Below are positions 8,486 to 17,145 of a stretch of DNA of 32,248 bases, piece after piece. This DNA is from Planctomycetota bacterium (GTDB lineage: Bacteria; Planctomycetota; UBA1135; GCA-002686595). Made by a program: the position numbers and the translations under genes. Below the pieces are notes generated by a model. It was not told the DNA's origin. It was given only the letters and a program-made list of their open reading frames with translations, and ran no database searches. The stretch is from NCBI GenBank assembly GCA_009691855.1, contig SIAI01000046.1, positions 1 through 32,248 of the forward strand, read 5' to 3'. The first letter of the stretch is position 1, and each line of letters begins with the position of its first letter.

Positions 8486-10123
8486 ATGCTGCAACTCCGT
8501 CGGTTCGGCGTCGTCTGCGCTCTGTCCGTGCTGCCAGTCCTCGCGCGCGCGCAGGAGCCCAAGCTCGGCGGCACCTGGTACGAGGACAAGACCGACCTCG
8601 GCTTCAAGATCAAGGCGCCCAAGGACTGGGAGTTCGTGCCCGGCTCGCCGCTCGAGGCCAACCTGATCGGCAAGTACGCCGACCCCGGCGAGGGCAAGTA
8701 CGTGCCGCTCGGCAAGGACGCCGAGATCATCGCCGAGATCTTCCTGGTCAAGTTCGACAAGCGCGGCGGCGGCAAGAAGGAGAAGCGCCAGGTCGGCGAC
8801 CAGTCCGTCGAGATCGACATGCAGGGCCTGGCCGACATCGGCCTGTGGATGGAGCGCGGCCTCGACGAGGGCGACGGCTGGCACAAGGTCGAGGGCCCGA
8901 CGCCGCTCAAGAGCGGCGTGGTCGACTCCGTCTTCTACATCTACGAGGGCATGTCGAGCCGGCGCAGCGCGTCGAACGCGGTGCCGCAGCCGGTGGCCGC
9001 GTACGTGGCGAAGTACGCGCTCGGCCCCCAGCTCGCGGTCGCGTTCGTCGGCCTCGGCCCGGCGGGCAAGAAGTGGCGCACGTTCGAGAGCGCCTACGCG
9101 GCCGTGGCGAAGTCGCTGCAGCCCGTGGCGGTCGCGAGCGCGGGCGCGGCGAGTGCGACCGAGCCCGACAGCAAGGACCCGCGCGCCGCGAAGCGCGCGC
9201 AGCTGAAGGCCAAGATGGCCACGCAGCCCGGCTGGAGCCTGTACGAGACGCCCAACTACTTCATCGTCTCGTGCTACGACGACAAGCAGTTCATCGAGGA
9301 GATGAAGCTGCGCCTCGAGGCGATCCGCGCCGTCTACGAGAAGGACTACCCGCCCTCGATGGCGCGCGCGATCAAGCCGCGCGCGGCCGCCGCGGAGGAC
9401 GAGCAGCCGGAGGGCGCGCCGCAGACCCCGCCCGACCCGGACCGAACCGTCGCCGCGCCGGCGCCGATCGACGCGCTCGAGCTCGGCAAGTGCAGCGTCG
9501 TGCGCCTGTGCAAGGACCACGATCAATACATGCAGTACGGTGCGCCGGCCGGTACCGGCGGATACTTCAACTCGATGGAGGAAGAGCTCGTCATCTACGA
9601 TGACAAGCAGGACCAGGGCCGCGACTACACCTGGGCGGTCATGAACCACGAGGGCTTCCACCAGTACATCCATTCCTTCTTCGGGAACCTGTCGCCGCAC
9701 AGCTGGTACAACGAGGGCACGGGCGACTACTACTCCGGCTTCGACTTCAACCTGAAGACGAAGAAGTTCACGCCCAAGAAAGAGGTGGGCCGGCAGGACA
9801 ACCTGCTGCTGATCCGCGAGGAGTACGCCACGCTGAAGGACTTCGTCCACTGGACGCAGCAGCAGTACTACCGCACGGGCAGGGGCAAGACGGGCGAGGT
9901 GAAGCCGGGCTGGGCCTGGTACGCGCAGGGCTGGTCGCTGATCTGGTTCCTGCGCACCGGCGAGGGCAAAGCGAAGGGTTGGCAGAAGGAGTGGGGCAAG
10001 ATCCTCGACACGTACCTGCTCGCTCTGCTCGAGACCGGCGAGCTGGACAAGGCGCTCGACAAGGCCTTCGAGGGCATTGACTGGGACGCCTTCGAGGCGA
10101 GCTGGCGCGGCTACATGATGTAG
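8486..10123 (+). CDS. Secreted HEGFH metallopeptidase-like protein (DUF1570-like / gluzincin type)
   Basis: 545 residues from ATG 8486, with a good ribosome binding site (GAGGATCGCTC before the ATG) and a signal peptide MLQLRRFGVVCALSVLPVLARA. An in-frame ATG at 8420 would bury this signal. Residues 30-200 have a PsbP/lipoprotein-like flavour (GFKIKAPKDWEF). The catalytic region has an HExxH zinc motif, His388-Glu-Gly-Phe-His392 in MNHEGFHQYIHSFFGN, and Glu410 in SWYNEGTGDYYSG, placed like the third ligand of gluzincins. Planctomycetes carry many secreted DUF1570-type proteins with this arrangement. The substrate is unknown. It converges on the YkgJ-type gene with a 13-bp gap. Confidence 0.85.
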   Translation: MLQLRRFGVVCALSVLPVLARAQEPKLGGTWYEDKTDLGFKIKAPKDWEFVPGSPLEANLIGKYADPGEGKYVPLGKDAEIIAEIFLVKFDKRGGGKKEKRQVGDQSVEIDMQGLADIGLWMERGLDEGDGWHKVEGPTPLKSGVVDSVFYIYEGMSSRRSASNAVPQPVAAYVAKYALGPQLAVAFVGLGPAGKKWRTFESAYAAVAKSLQPVAVASAGAASATEPDSKDPRAAKRAQLKAKMATQPGWSLYETPNYFIVSCYDDKQFIEEMKLRLEAIRAVYEKDYPPSMARAIKPRAAAAEDEQPEGAPQTPPDPDRTVAAPAPIDALELGKCSVVRLCKDHDQYMQYGAPAGTGGYFNSMEEELVIYDDKQDQGRDYTWAVMNHEGFHQYIHSFFGNLSPHSWYNEGTGDYYSGFDFNLKTKKFTPKKEVGRQDNLLLIREEYATLKDFVHWTQQQYYRTGRGKTGEVKPGWAWYAQGWSLIWFLRTGEGKAKGWQKEWGKILDTYLLALLETGELDKALDKAFEGIDWDAFEASWRGYMM

Positions 10124-10136
10124 CGCGCGGGGCGGC

Positions 10137-10583
10137 TCACAGCTCGTCCGCGTGCGGCACCTCGCCCGAGGTCCCGTCGTCCGCCGCCGTGCGCGCGATC
10201 GTCGCGAGCTCGAACAGCGGCCCCTGACCGATGCCCGGGCAGCCGCGCGCCGCCGCGCGCCAGTGCTCGCTCGAGGCCACGTTGCGCTCCCAGAACGGCC
10301 AGGTGCGGCACTGCTTCGGGCGCGCGGCGTAGACCGTGCAACCCTGCTCGCCGCTCCAGAAGACGCACTCGAAGTTGAGCTTCTCGCTCAGGCTCGTCGT
10401 GCCGTCGGCCAGCAGGCGCGTGTAGCGCTCGCTGAAGTCCGCGAGGTCCAGGCCGACGAGCCGCGCCAGACGCTCGACCTCGTCCTCGCTGACGCGCACC
10501 GCGCCCGGCTCGCCCGTGCAGCAGTGGCCGCAGCGCGTGCAGGCGAAGCGCAGGCCGTCCTTGTACCAGGGGAGCTCGCTCAT
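10137..10583 (-). CDS. YkgJ family cysteine cluster protein
   Basis: 148 residues. The N-terminus carries FACTRCGHCC (Cys15, Cys18, Cys21, Cys22), followed by a second group in FECVFWSGEQGCTVYAARP and KQCRTWPFW, and a last Cys in GCPGIG. This CxxCxxCC plus RPxxCRxxPFW pattern defines the YkgJ/UPF0153 family. These small cytoplasmic proteins are predicted to bind zinc or an iron-sulfur cluster, and their role is unknown. The start lies 10 bp after the stop of the membrane protein gene, so the two form a likely operon. Confidence 0.92.
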   Translation of the reverse strand: MSELPWYKDGLRFACTRCGHCCTGEPGAVRVSEDEVERLARLVGLDLADFSERYTRLLADGTTSLSEKLNFECVFWSGEQGCTVYAARPKQCRTWPFWERNVASSEHWRAAARGCPGIGQGPLFELATIARTAADDGTSGEVPHADEL

Positions 10584-10593
10584 CTCCTCGATC

Positions 10594-11061
10594 TCAGCAC
10601 ATGAAGCGGCCGAAGGGGATCCCGCCCGCGGCCAGCATCCACGGCACGTCCGCCAGGCACGAGAGCGCGATCCCGCCCAGACGCCAGCGCACGCCGCGCT
10701 TTCCCGAGCCGCCGAGCACGGTGGTGAAGTCGCGCTCGCCCGTCACCAGCAGGAACTCGATCAGGCCCCACTCGAGCCAGCGCACGGGCACGTACACGGC
10801 GAGGTAGGTGAGCGCGCTGGCCACGCCGAAGGGCAGCGCCTCCACGCCCGCGAGGCTCTCCATCACCGCCCCGCCGGCGAGGAAGATGCCCACGCCGAAC
10901 ACGAGGCCCAGCAGCATGCGCAGCACGCCGAGGCCGACGCCGAGCCCGAGCTTCGCCGCGCGCTCGGGCCGGAACACGCGCACGCCGACCCAGCACCAGG
11001 TGCAGTAGGCCGCCGCCTTGAGCACGAGGTAGGCGCCGCCGATGAGCACGCTCGCATCCAT
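10594..11061 (-). CDS. Small integral membrane protein of unknown function
   Basis: 155 residues with about four hydrophobic helices (near 4-28, 42-66, 78-105 and 126-150). A Cys-rich patch (AYCTWCWVG) sits in the first helix. I do not recognise a family. It begins with ATG 11061 and is followed 10 bp later by the YkgJ-type gene, so it is the promoter-proximal member of a two-gene unit. Confidence 0.8.
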   Translation of the reverse strand: MDASVLIGGAYLVLKAAAYCTWCWVGVRVFRPERAAKLGLGVGLGVLRMLLGLVFGVGIFLAGGAVMESLAGVEALPFGVASALTYLAVYVPVRWLEWGLIEFLLVTGERDFTTVLGGSGKRGVRWRLGGIALSCLADVPWMLAAGGIPFGRFMC

Positions 11062-11125
11062 GCGGTGGGGGATCGTAGCGCGCGCGCAGTCTGGATGCGC
11101 GGCCCCCGAGGCGTTCGAAGGTGCG

Positions 11126-14100
11126 TCACGGCTGGCGCGCCAGCGACAGATGGAGCGCCGGCTCGTCGTCGCCCAGGCTCGCGAGGGTGAGCTCGAAGCG
11201 GCCGCTGAGCTCGCCCGCGGCGCTGACGACCAGCGTGTAGCTCCCCGGCGGCGCCGAGACGCGCGCCAGCGGCGGCGCGCTCGCGCAGTCGGCGTTGCCG
11301 GCCCAGATCAGCGCGCCCTGCGCATCGAACAGCGAGCAGGCGATCCACTTCGGCGCCGGCGCTTCCGGCGGGAACCCGAAGGCCACGCTGCGCACGCCGC
11401 AGCGCTCCAGCACCAGCGCAAAGCTCGTCTCGTGCCCTTCCTCGATCACGAACTCGCGCCGCACCTGGCGCACGCCCTCGCCGGAGACGATCAGCGTGTG
11501 GCGCCCGGGCGCGAGCGCGCCGGAGGTGAGCTCGCCGCCGCCGACGCGCGCCACGCCGCCCTCGTGCTCGCTCGCATCGGCGATCCACGTGGTGAGCGCG
11601 GCCATGCGCTCCTCGGCGAGGCCGCTCAGCGGCACGCGCAGGCGCCCTGAGGGCTCGAAGGCGAGGCGGCCGAGGTCGAGCGTCTCGCCGGGCACGAGCG
11701 TGCGCGCGCCGATGTGCTTCCACGGATGGTCCGGGTGGCGCAACTCGAGCTCGAGCGTGCCCGGCGGCACGCCCTCGACGACGAGCGCGCCGTGTTCGCC
11801 GGCGCTGACGAAGGCGCGCCAGAGCTTCCGTTCCTCGTGCCACACCTGGAGCTCGGCGCCGGCGAGCGGCGCGCCCTCGCTGGTCGTGACCTCGGCGGTG
11901 ATGCGCGCGCTCTCGAGCGCGTCGGGCACGCGCAGCACGAGCGGCGCGCCGTCGGGCCAGACCTCGGCGAGCTCGAGCTCCGGGAAGCCGTTCCAGCCGT
12001 GTTTCGGCTGCACCCACAGCGTGTACGCGCGCCGCTCGAGGCCGCTGAGCGCGAAGCGGCCGTCGGCGCCGCTCGCCTCCGAGCGCGTGCGCTGCGCGCG
12101 GTCATCGGGGGCGACGAGGACGACCACGTGGTCCGCCAGCGGCGCGCCGTGCGCGTCGAGGAGCTGGCCCGTGAGCGTGGGCGTGGGTGCGAGCGCGACC
12201 TCCCACTCGGCCGTCTCACCCGGATGCAGCGTGAGCTCGCGCTCGGCCTCGCCGTACTGCTGGTGGCGCGCGAGGAGCCGCACGCGTCCGCCGAGCTGGC
12301 CGAGCGCGAAGCGTCCGTCGAGCCCGGACCACGTCGAGACGCTGGCGAAGCGCTCGGCCTCGCCGCAACGGATCCAGGTGGAGGCGAGCGGCTGCCCGTC
12401 CGGCCCACGCACGCGCCCGACCACGCGCGCCTCGCGCGCGAGCACGAGCGTGCACTCGTTCGGCGCGCCATCGAGCACCTCGAACGAGCTCGCGAGCGTC
12501 GCGAAGCCGTTCGCGCGCACCTGCAGCGGCTGGAGCCCGAGCGGCGCGCTGGCGAGCGCGAAGCGACCGTCCGCGTCGGTGCTCACGCGCTGCGCCGGCG
12601 CGGCCGGGTCCGAGCCGCCCTCATCCTGGCGCACCCACACGATGTCCTCGGCGCCCACGAGCACGTCGGCCTCGGCGATGGGCGCGCCGCGCTCGTCGAG
12701 CACGCGGCCGTGGAGCTCGCTCGCGCTCGCCACGAGGCGCAGCACGAGGCTCACGCGGTCGCCGGCTCCGCCGCGCACGCCGCGCAGCGCGCTCGGCGCG
12801 AAGCCGTTCTTGCGCGCGCCCAGCCAGTGGTCGGGGCCGACCTGGCGCAGCGTGAACGCGCCCTGTGCGTCGGCGCGCGCGACGACGTGGCCGAGGTTCG
12901 GACGGTAGCGCTCGGACAGCCACACGTCGGCCGCGGGCACGGGCTCGCCGCGCGCGTCGAGCACGCGGCCCTCGACGGTGACGCCGTCGAAGAGCGCGAG
13001 GGTGAGCTCGCACTCGTGTCCGGCGCGCACGTTTCCCTGATCCTCGCGGCCGCGGAGCAGACGCACGTACCACGAGCCGGGCGCAAGCGTGTCGAAGCGC
13101 GCCTCGCCGCGCTCGTCCGCGGTGCCGACGAGCGGATCGTCGTTGCGCCCGCCCGGCGGCGTGAGCAGCACGAGCTCGCCGGGCGCGGGCGCGCCGTCGG
13201 GCCCACGCACGTGGACGAGGAGGCGGCCGAGGAGCTCGGCGGCGGCGGGCGCGTGGGCCTGCGGGACCGGCGCGACGCTCAGCTCCTCGCGCGCCGGCTC
13301 GGCCTCGGCCGCCACCGGCGCGCGCTCCCGTGGCGCCTCGAGCGCGACCGGCGGATTCTCCGCGACCGCGACCGAGTTTCCGGCCGGCGCACGCTCAACG
13401 CGCTGCACACCCCACCACACGAGCGCGGCCAAGAGGGCGACGCTCACGACGACGAGCTTCTTCACGGCGAACAGTCCTCCAGCCAGGGTCACGAGGGACA
13501 GCGGGGCATGGAGCGCGACCGCATGCTCGACCACCGCCGCGCGCACCGCGGCGAGCCCGCGCGTGGGCGTGGCGACGACGAGCAGCGCGCCGGCGAGTCC
13601 GGCCGGTAGCGCGCGGCGCAGGCACTCGGTGCCGCGCGCGAGCTGCGAGCGCACCGTGCCGCTCGGTCGCTCGAGCGCCGCCGCGATCTCCGGCACGCTG
13701 AGTCCGTGCCGCAGCCGCAGCGTCAACACCGGCCGGAAGGCCGCCGGCACGCGCTCCAGCGCCGAATCGAGCTGCGCCAGGAGCTCCGTGCGTTCGGCCT
13801 CGAGCGCCGGGTCTCCGGGCGTCGCCCGCTCGAGCCGTTCCGGATCCGGCCGCCGCGCCGCGCGCTCGCGAGCCTTCCGCGCCTCGTTGGCCAGGATCCC
13901 GACGAGCCACGGCAGCACGCGCTGCGTCCGGTCAAAGCTCGCCGCGCGCTCGATCGCCGCCACGAACGTCGCCTGCAGCACGTCCTCGGCGTCGGCCGCA
14001 TCGCGCGTCGCGTGCAGCGCGACCCGCAGGAGCTCCGGAGCGACGAGGTCGTAGACCTCACCCAGCGCCCGCGGATTGCCGCTCGCCGCGAACTCGCGGA

Positions 14101-14134
14101 AGAGCCGGTCGGCCGAGGAGTGCGCTCCATCCAT
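11126..14134 (-). CDS. ECF sigma factor fused through a membrane helix to periplasmic carboxypeptidase-regulatory-like repeats
   Basis: 1,002 residues from ATG 14134, which has GGGAG about 10 nt upstream; ATG 14167 is an in-frame alternative. Residues about 8-90 are sigma region 2 (EDVLQATFVAAIERA, LPWLVGILANEARK). Residues about 112-175 are region 4 with its helix-turn-helix (LSVPEIAAALERPSGTVRSQL). After KK at 225-226 comes one membrane helix (about 227-243, VVVSVALLAALVWWG). The remaining 750 residues are an exported series of beta-sandwich repeats (GRVLDARGEPVPAADVWL, GRVLDERGAPIAEADVLV, GQLLDAHGAPLADHVVVL), typical of carboxypeptidase-regulatory-like domains. One protein thus has transcription and envelope-facing parts. 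It might sense an external signal and free or gate the sigma part, but this is inference. No separate anti-sigma gene is adjacent. Confidence 0.92.
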   Translation of the reverse strand: MDGAHSSADRLFREFAASGNPRALGEVYDLVAPELLRVALHATRDAADAEDVLQATFVAAIERAASFDRTQRVLPWLVGILANEARKARERAARRPDPERLERATPGDPALEAERTELLAQLDSALERVPAAFRPVLTLRLRHGLSVPEIAAALERPSGTVRSQLARGTECLRRALPAGLAGALLVVATPTRGLAAVRAAVVEHAVALHAPLSLVTLAGGLFAVKKLVVVSVALLAALVWWGVQRVERAPAGNSVAVAENPPVALEAPRERAPVAAEAEPAREELSVAPVPQAHAPAAAELLGRLLVHVRGPDGAPAPGELVLLTPPGGRNDDPLVGTADERGEARFDTLAPGSWYVRLLRGREDQGNVRAGHECELTLALFDGVTVEGRVLDARGEPVPAADVWLSERYRPNLGHVVARADAQGAFTLRQVGPDHWLGARKNGFAPSALRGVRGGAGDRVSLVLRLVASASELHGRVLDERGAPIAEADVLVGAEDIVWVRQDEGGSDPAAPAQRVSTDADGRFALASAPLGLQPLQVRANGFATLASSFEVLDGAPNECTLVLAREARVVGRVRGPDGQPLASTWIRCGEAERFASVSTWSGLDGRFALGQLGGRVRLLARHQQYGEAERELTLHPGETAEWEVALAPTPTLTGQLLDAHGAPLADHVVVLVAPDDRAQRTRSEASGADGRFALSGLERRAYTLWVQPKHGWNGFPELELAEVWPDGAPLVLRVPDALESARITAEVTTSEGAPLAGAELQVWHEERKLWRAFVSAGEHGALVVEGVPPGTLELELRHPDHPWKHIGARTLVPGETLDLGRLAFEPSGRLRVPLSGLAEERMAALTTWIADASEHEGGVARVGGGELTSGALAPGRHTLIVSGEGVRQVRREFVIEEGHETSFALVLERCGVRSVAFGFPPEAPAPKWIACSLFDAQGALIWAGNADCASAPPLARVSAPPGSYTLVVSAAGELSGRFELTLASLGDDEPALHLSLARQP

Positions 14135-14220
14135 GACCGGAGCTCTCCCGACGAGGGGCGCGGGCATCTCCGGGATTGTGGCAGAAACCCGAGCGAGCGG
14201 GTCCTCGGCTGGGCGCGCGG

Positions 14221-15519
14221 CTACAGCTTGCGCACGAACAGGTTCCGGAACGACACCATCGGCTCCTCGCTCACGTTCTCCGCGCCGTGGTGTTGCAGGC
14301 CGATGAAGCCCGTCTTCGCGCGCTTCTCGAAGGGGTCGCCGCTCTCGGGTTTCAGCGCGAGCGTGTCCACGTCGTAGAGGGTCTTGCCGTTCAGCGCCAC
14401 TGCTAGGCGCGAGCCGTGGTACAGGACCTCGTAGGTGTTCCATTCGCCCAGAGGGCGCACCGCGTTGCGGTCGCCGGGTGGGACGGAGCCGTAGAGGCTG
14501 CCGGTGAACTGCCAGGGCTTGAGGTGGGAGTTCGTGCCGGCCTCCCAGTTGAAGTCGTCGAGGATCTGCACCTCGAGACCCGAGAACGCCGGGTTCGTGC
14601 CGTCGCGCGCGGCGCGCAGGAAGAGGCCCGAGTTCGCCATCTTCGCGATGCGGAAGTCGAGGCGCAGCTGGAAGTCCTGGTAGTCCGCCGCCGTGAGGAT
14701 GTGGCCGCCACCGCCCTTCGAGAGGAAGGAGAGCACGCCGTCGGCGAAGCGGAAGCGGTCGCGCTCACCTTCGACGTCCCAGCCGGCGAGCGACTTGCCG
14801 TCGTAGAGCGACTTCCAGCCGAGCTCGCCCGCCTTCTTCGTCGTCGCGAGCATGCCCTTCGCGTCGGTCTGGAAGAGCTCCTCGCCGAACAGCGGCAACT
14901 CCTTGATGCGCAGGTTGCGGAAACGCGCCGTGCCGGTGTCGTCGCGACCACCGTGGACCTGTACGCCGATGAGTCCCGTTGGCGCATAGCCCGGCGCGTC
15001 GGCGGGCTGCTGGAAGTCGGTGAGCTTTTCACCGTTCAGCCAGAACTCGAGGTGCATGTCGAAGCCCGTGCAGCGCACGCGCACGTCGTTCCACTCGTCC
15101 TTCTTGAACTTGGCCTTGCCCGCCTCGCAGTGCTGCAGGAAGCCGTCGGCGTAGATCGCGCCGATCTCGCCGTCGTCGTGCCAGTCGAGCGTGACCTGCG
15201 CGCCCTTCAGGTCGCGCTCGGGCGGCAGCATGCGCACGAACACGCCCGAGTCGAAGGGGAAGTCGAGCTTGGTCTCGAGGCGCAGCTCGAAGCTCGCGTA
15301 GGGCTTCTCCGTGTAGAGGAGTCCGCCCTCGCCCTGCGCGCCTTGGCGCCCGACGAGGCAACCGTCCTCGACCGTCCAGCGCGCCGCGCCGTCGTAGCGT
15401 CCGCCGTGCGCGATCCAGCCGCTCAGGCTCTGGCCGTCGAAGAGCGCGTGGAAGCCGGACTCGTCGCCGGCGGGGGCGGGGCACAGAGCGAGCAGGGAAG
15501 TGGCGAGGACGAAGCTCAT
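14221..15519 (-). CDS. Secreted tandem DUF1080 (3-keto-glycoside hydrolase-like) protein
   Basis: 432 residues with a signal peptide (MSFVLATSLLALCPAPAG). Two DUF1080 domains lie in tandem. The first, about 22-208, has ALFDGQSLSGWIAHGG, FDSGVFVRML and LIGVQVHGG. The second, about 234-432, has SLYDGKSLAGWDVEG, ANSGLFLRAA and GFIGLQHHGAENV, and is followed by SFRNLFVRKL. DUF1080 proteins are concanavalin-like beta-jelly-roll proteins that include 3-keto-glucoside hydrolases, and are greatly expanded in planctomycetes. Activity of either domain here is unproven. The gene is upstream of the sigma fusion on the same strand (86-bp gap) and divergent from the first hemerythrin-like gene. Confidence 0.93.
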   Translation of the reverse strand: MSFVLATSLLALCPAPAGDESGFHALFDGQSLSGWIAHGGRYDGAARWTVEDGCLVGRQGAQGEGGLLYTEKPYASFELRLETKLDFPFDSGVFVRMLPPERDLKGAQVTLDWHDDGEIGAIYADGFLQHCEAGKAKFKKDEWNDVRVRCTGFDMHLEFWLNGEKLTDFQQPADAPGYAPTGLIGVQVHGGRDDTGTARFRNLRIKELPLFGEELFQTDAKGMLATTKKAGELGWKSLYDGKSLAGWDVEGERDRFRFADGVLSFLSKGGGGHILTAADYQDFQLRLDFRIAKMANSGLFLRAARDGTNPAFSGLEVQILDDFNWEAGTNSHLKPWQFTGSLYGSVPPGDRNAVRPLGEWNTYEVLYHGSRLAVALNGKTLYDVDTLALKPESGDPFEKRAKTGFIGLQHHGAENVSEEPMVSFRNLFVRKL

Positions 15520-15590
15520 GGGCCGCGGATCCTACGCACTCCGACCCCGAGACGGGAGATCGAGTGCGTAGGGGCCGTCCACGCCTCGAG

Positions 15591-15605
15591 ATCCGAGGCA
15601 TGCTT
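15591..15605 (+). promoter_or_regulatory. Motif shared upstream of both hemerythrin-like genes, copy 1
   Basis: ATCCGAGGCATGCTT lies 34 nt before the start codon of the first hemerythrin-like gene. Within it and into the next base, GAGGCATGCTTC is almost a perfect palindrome. Nearly the same sequence occurs before the second paralogue. It could be a protein binding site or part of a promoter, or a remnant of the duplication. Confidence 0.4.
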
Positions 15606-15639
15606 CAGTCGACAGATGCATCCAGGAGGCTCCCCAGCC

Positions 15640-16209
15640 ATGAACCCGCTCCGCGAACTGCTCCGCGAACACGCCGCGATCCGCGCCCTGACCGCACGCT
15701 TCGAGTTCGAGGCCACGCTGGGCGAGACCCAGGGCGCAATCGACGGGGAAGCGGTGGGCCGCCTGCTGCACTTCTTCGAGCACGAGCTCGACGGCCACCA
15801 CCAGGAGAAGGAGGAGCGCATCCTCCTGCCGCGCCTCGTCGCCCACGCGCGTGGTCGGGAGCTCGACCTCGTGCTGCACCTCGGCCAGGATCACGCGCGC
15901 CAGCGTGCGGTGCTCGCGCACCTCGCGAACCAGCTCGAGAGTGCGTCGTGGGGCGAGCCCAACTCGCTGCGCGTGCTGGCTCGTGAGGCGCGGCGCTTCG
16001 TGCGTCTGCAGCAACAGCACTCGCGCTGGGAACAGCACGAGATCTTTTCTCTCGCGCGTCGCTGGCTCACGCCCGACGACGAGCGCGCGATCGCGAGCGA
16101 CTTCCGCAGGTTGGACGAGGCCCGGGGCGGGTCGGTATGGGATGCGGCCTGCGCCCTGGCGGCCTGGTTGGACCAGCGCCGAGCCTTCGTTCCGGCCATG
16201 CCCGTCTGA
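15640..16209 (+). CDS. Hemerythrin-like (HHE domain) protein, paralogue 1
   Basis: 189 residues. AGGAGG at 15624-15629, 10 nt before ATG 15640, decides this start over ATG 15616. The protein is all-helical, with the hemerythrin ligand pattern: His11 in LLREHAAIR, His53/His54 and Glu58 in LDGHHQEKEER, His85 in GQDHARQRA, and His126 with Glu130 in QQHSRWEQHE. Such proteins bind a di-iron centre and are cytoplasmic oxygen, nitric oxide or iron handling proteins. It is 40-50% alike by eye to the next gene, with identical spacing of the first ligands, so the pair arose by duplication. Confidence 0.88.
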   Translation: MNPLRELLREHAAIRALTARFEFEATLGETQGAIDGEAVGRLLHFFEHELDGHHQEKEERILLPRLVAHARGRELDLVLHLGQDHARQRAVLAHLANQLESASWGEPNSLRVLAREARRFVRLQQQHSRWEQHEIFSLARRWLTPDDERAIASDFRRLDEARGGSVWDAACALAAWLDQRRAFVPAMPV

Positions 16210-16232
16210 CCCCGACGGGCGGCGGAAGAAAG

Positions 16233-16267
16233 CGGGAGCCGCGCTTCCAGGGGAATCGCGGCTCCCG
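16233..16267. terminator. Perfect 11-bp hairpin between the two hemerythrin-like genes
   Basis: CGGGAGCCGCG (16233-16243) and CGCGGCTCCCG (16257-16267) are perfect inverted repeats with a 13-nt loop, starting 24 bp after the stop of the first hemerythrin-like gene. A strong stem without a clear T-run suggests a terminator or transcript-stabilising structure, so the second gene probably has its own promoter. Confidence 0.5.
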
Positions 16268-16443
16268 TGCTCTGTTCGCAATCGCGCGGTGCTGCACCCC
16301 GGCAGTTCGTGCCTGGCCCGCTTTCTCGTGCACCAAGCGCGCAGGCCGCGCTCGATCCTCGGACCCGGACGGCAGCTGCGCACGTGCTCCGCCGAAGGCG
16401 TAGAGGCGTGCGAAGTACGGCTGACGAGTCGACCGGTCTCCGC

Positions 16444-16460
16444 ATCCGAGGACATGCTTT
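16444..16460 (+). promoter_or_regulatory. Motif shared upstream of both hemerythrin-like genes, copy 2
   Basis: ATCCGAGGACATGCTTT matches the copy at 15591 apart from one inserted A, and lies 28 nt before ATG 16489. Sequence between this motif and the start codon is not similar in the two genes, so the motif may be kept for function. Confidence 0.4.
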
Positions 16461-16488
16461 GGTGGGAATCAAGCTCGAGGGGACATCC

Positions 16489-17049
16489 ATGAAGACACTG
16501 GCCGTACTGGCGCGCGAACACGGAACGATCGAGTCGATGGCGCAGCGTTTCGAGGTCGAGATCGCGCGGATACCGGGTGGGGAGGAGGTCGATGCCGAGG
16601 CCTTGGAGCGCCTGTTGGGCTTTTTCGAGCTCGAAGTCGACGGCCACCATCAGGAGAAGGAGGAGCGCGTCTTTCTGCCGCGCCTGCTCCTGCGCGCGCC
16701 GTCGGAGGAGGCGCGGGCGTTGCGCGGACTGCTCGACGACCACCGCGCACAGCGTCAGCTGCTGGCCGGCATGCGCGGCGAGATCGAGGGCGTGGCCTAT
16801 GGCGACGGCGGTGCGCTCAACGCCTTGTTGCACAACGCCAGGCGCTACCTGACCGTGCAGCGCGAGCACTCGCGCTGGGAAGGCGCACGGCTGTTCCCGC
16901 TCGCACGGCTTTGCCTGAGCCGTCGCGACGACCACGCGATCTGCCGCGGCTTCCGGCGCCTGGAGACGAACCACGGACACGCGCTGTGGGACGCGGCGGC
17001 GGCGCTCGTCGCGTGGCTGGAGCTCCGCCGGGCGCCGGCGTCGGCATGA
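16489..17049 (+). CDS. Hemerythrin-like (HHE domain) protein, paralogue 2
   Basis: 186 residues from ATG 16489, with GAGGGG about 7 nt upstream as ribosome binding site. It keeps the hemerythrin ligand residues at nearly the same positions as its neighbour: His11 (LAREHGTIE), His53/His54 and Glu58 (VDGHHQEKEER), His85 (DDHRAQRQL), and His127 with Glu131 (REHSRWEGARLF). The likely role is di-iron binding of oxygen or nitric oxide, or iron handling. The acidic HE of paralogue 1 after the last ligand (WEQHE) is replaced by WEGAR here, so the metal site or its access may differ. It converges on the Sec-thioredoxin gene. Confidence 0.88.
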   Translation: MKTLAVLAREHGTIESMAQRFEVEIARIPGGEEVDAEALERLLGFFELEVDGHHQEKEERVFLPRLLLRAPSEEARALRGLLDDHRAQRQLLAGMRGEIEGVAYGDGGALNALLHNARRYLTVQREHSRWEGARLFPLARLCLSRRDDHAICRGFRRLETNHGHALWDAAAALVAWLELRRAPASA

Positions 17050-17145
17050 GCGAGTAAACGGGGCTTCGCGCTCCCCGAGGCTGCCCGCAAACGAAGCGGC
17101 CGCGGGCCTCGGGCGCCCACGGCCGATTCGAGCCGCTCGTCGGCG

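Noticed and set aside
14416..15639. A long in-frame extension upstream of the first hemerythrin-like gene
   Set aside because: It is antisense to the tandem DUF1080 gene. AGGAGG at 15624-15629 fixes the start at 15640.
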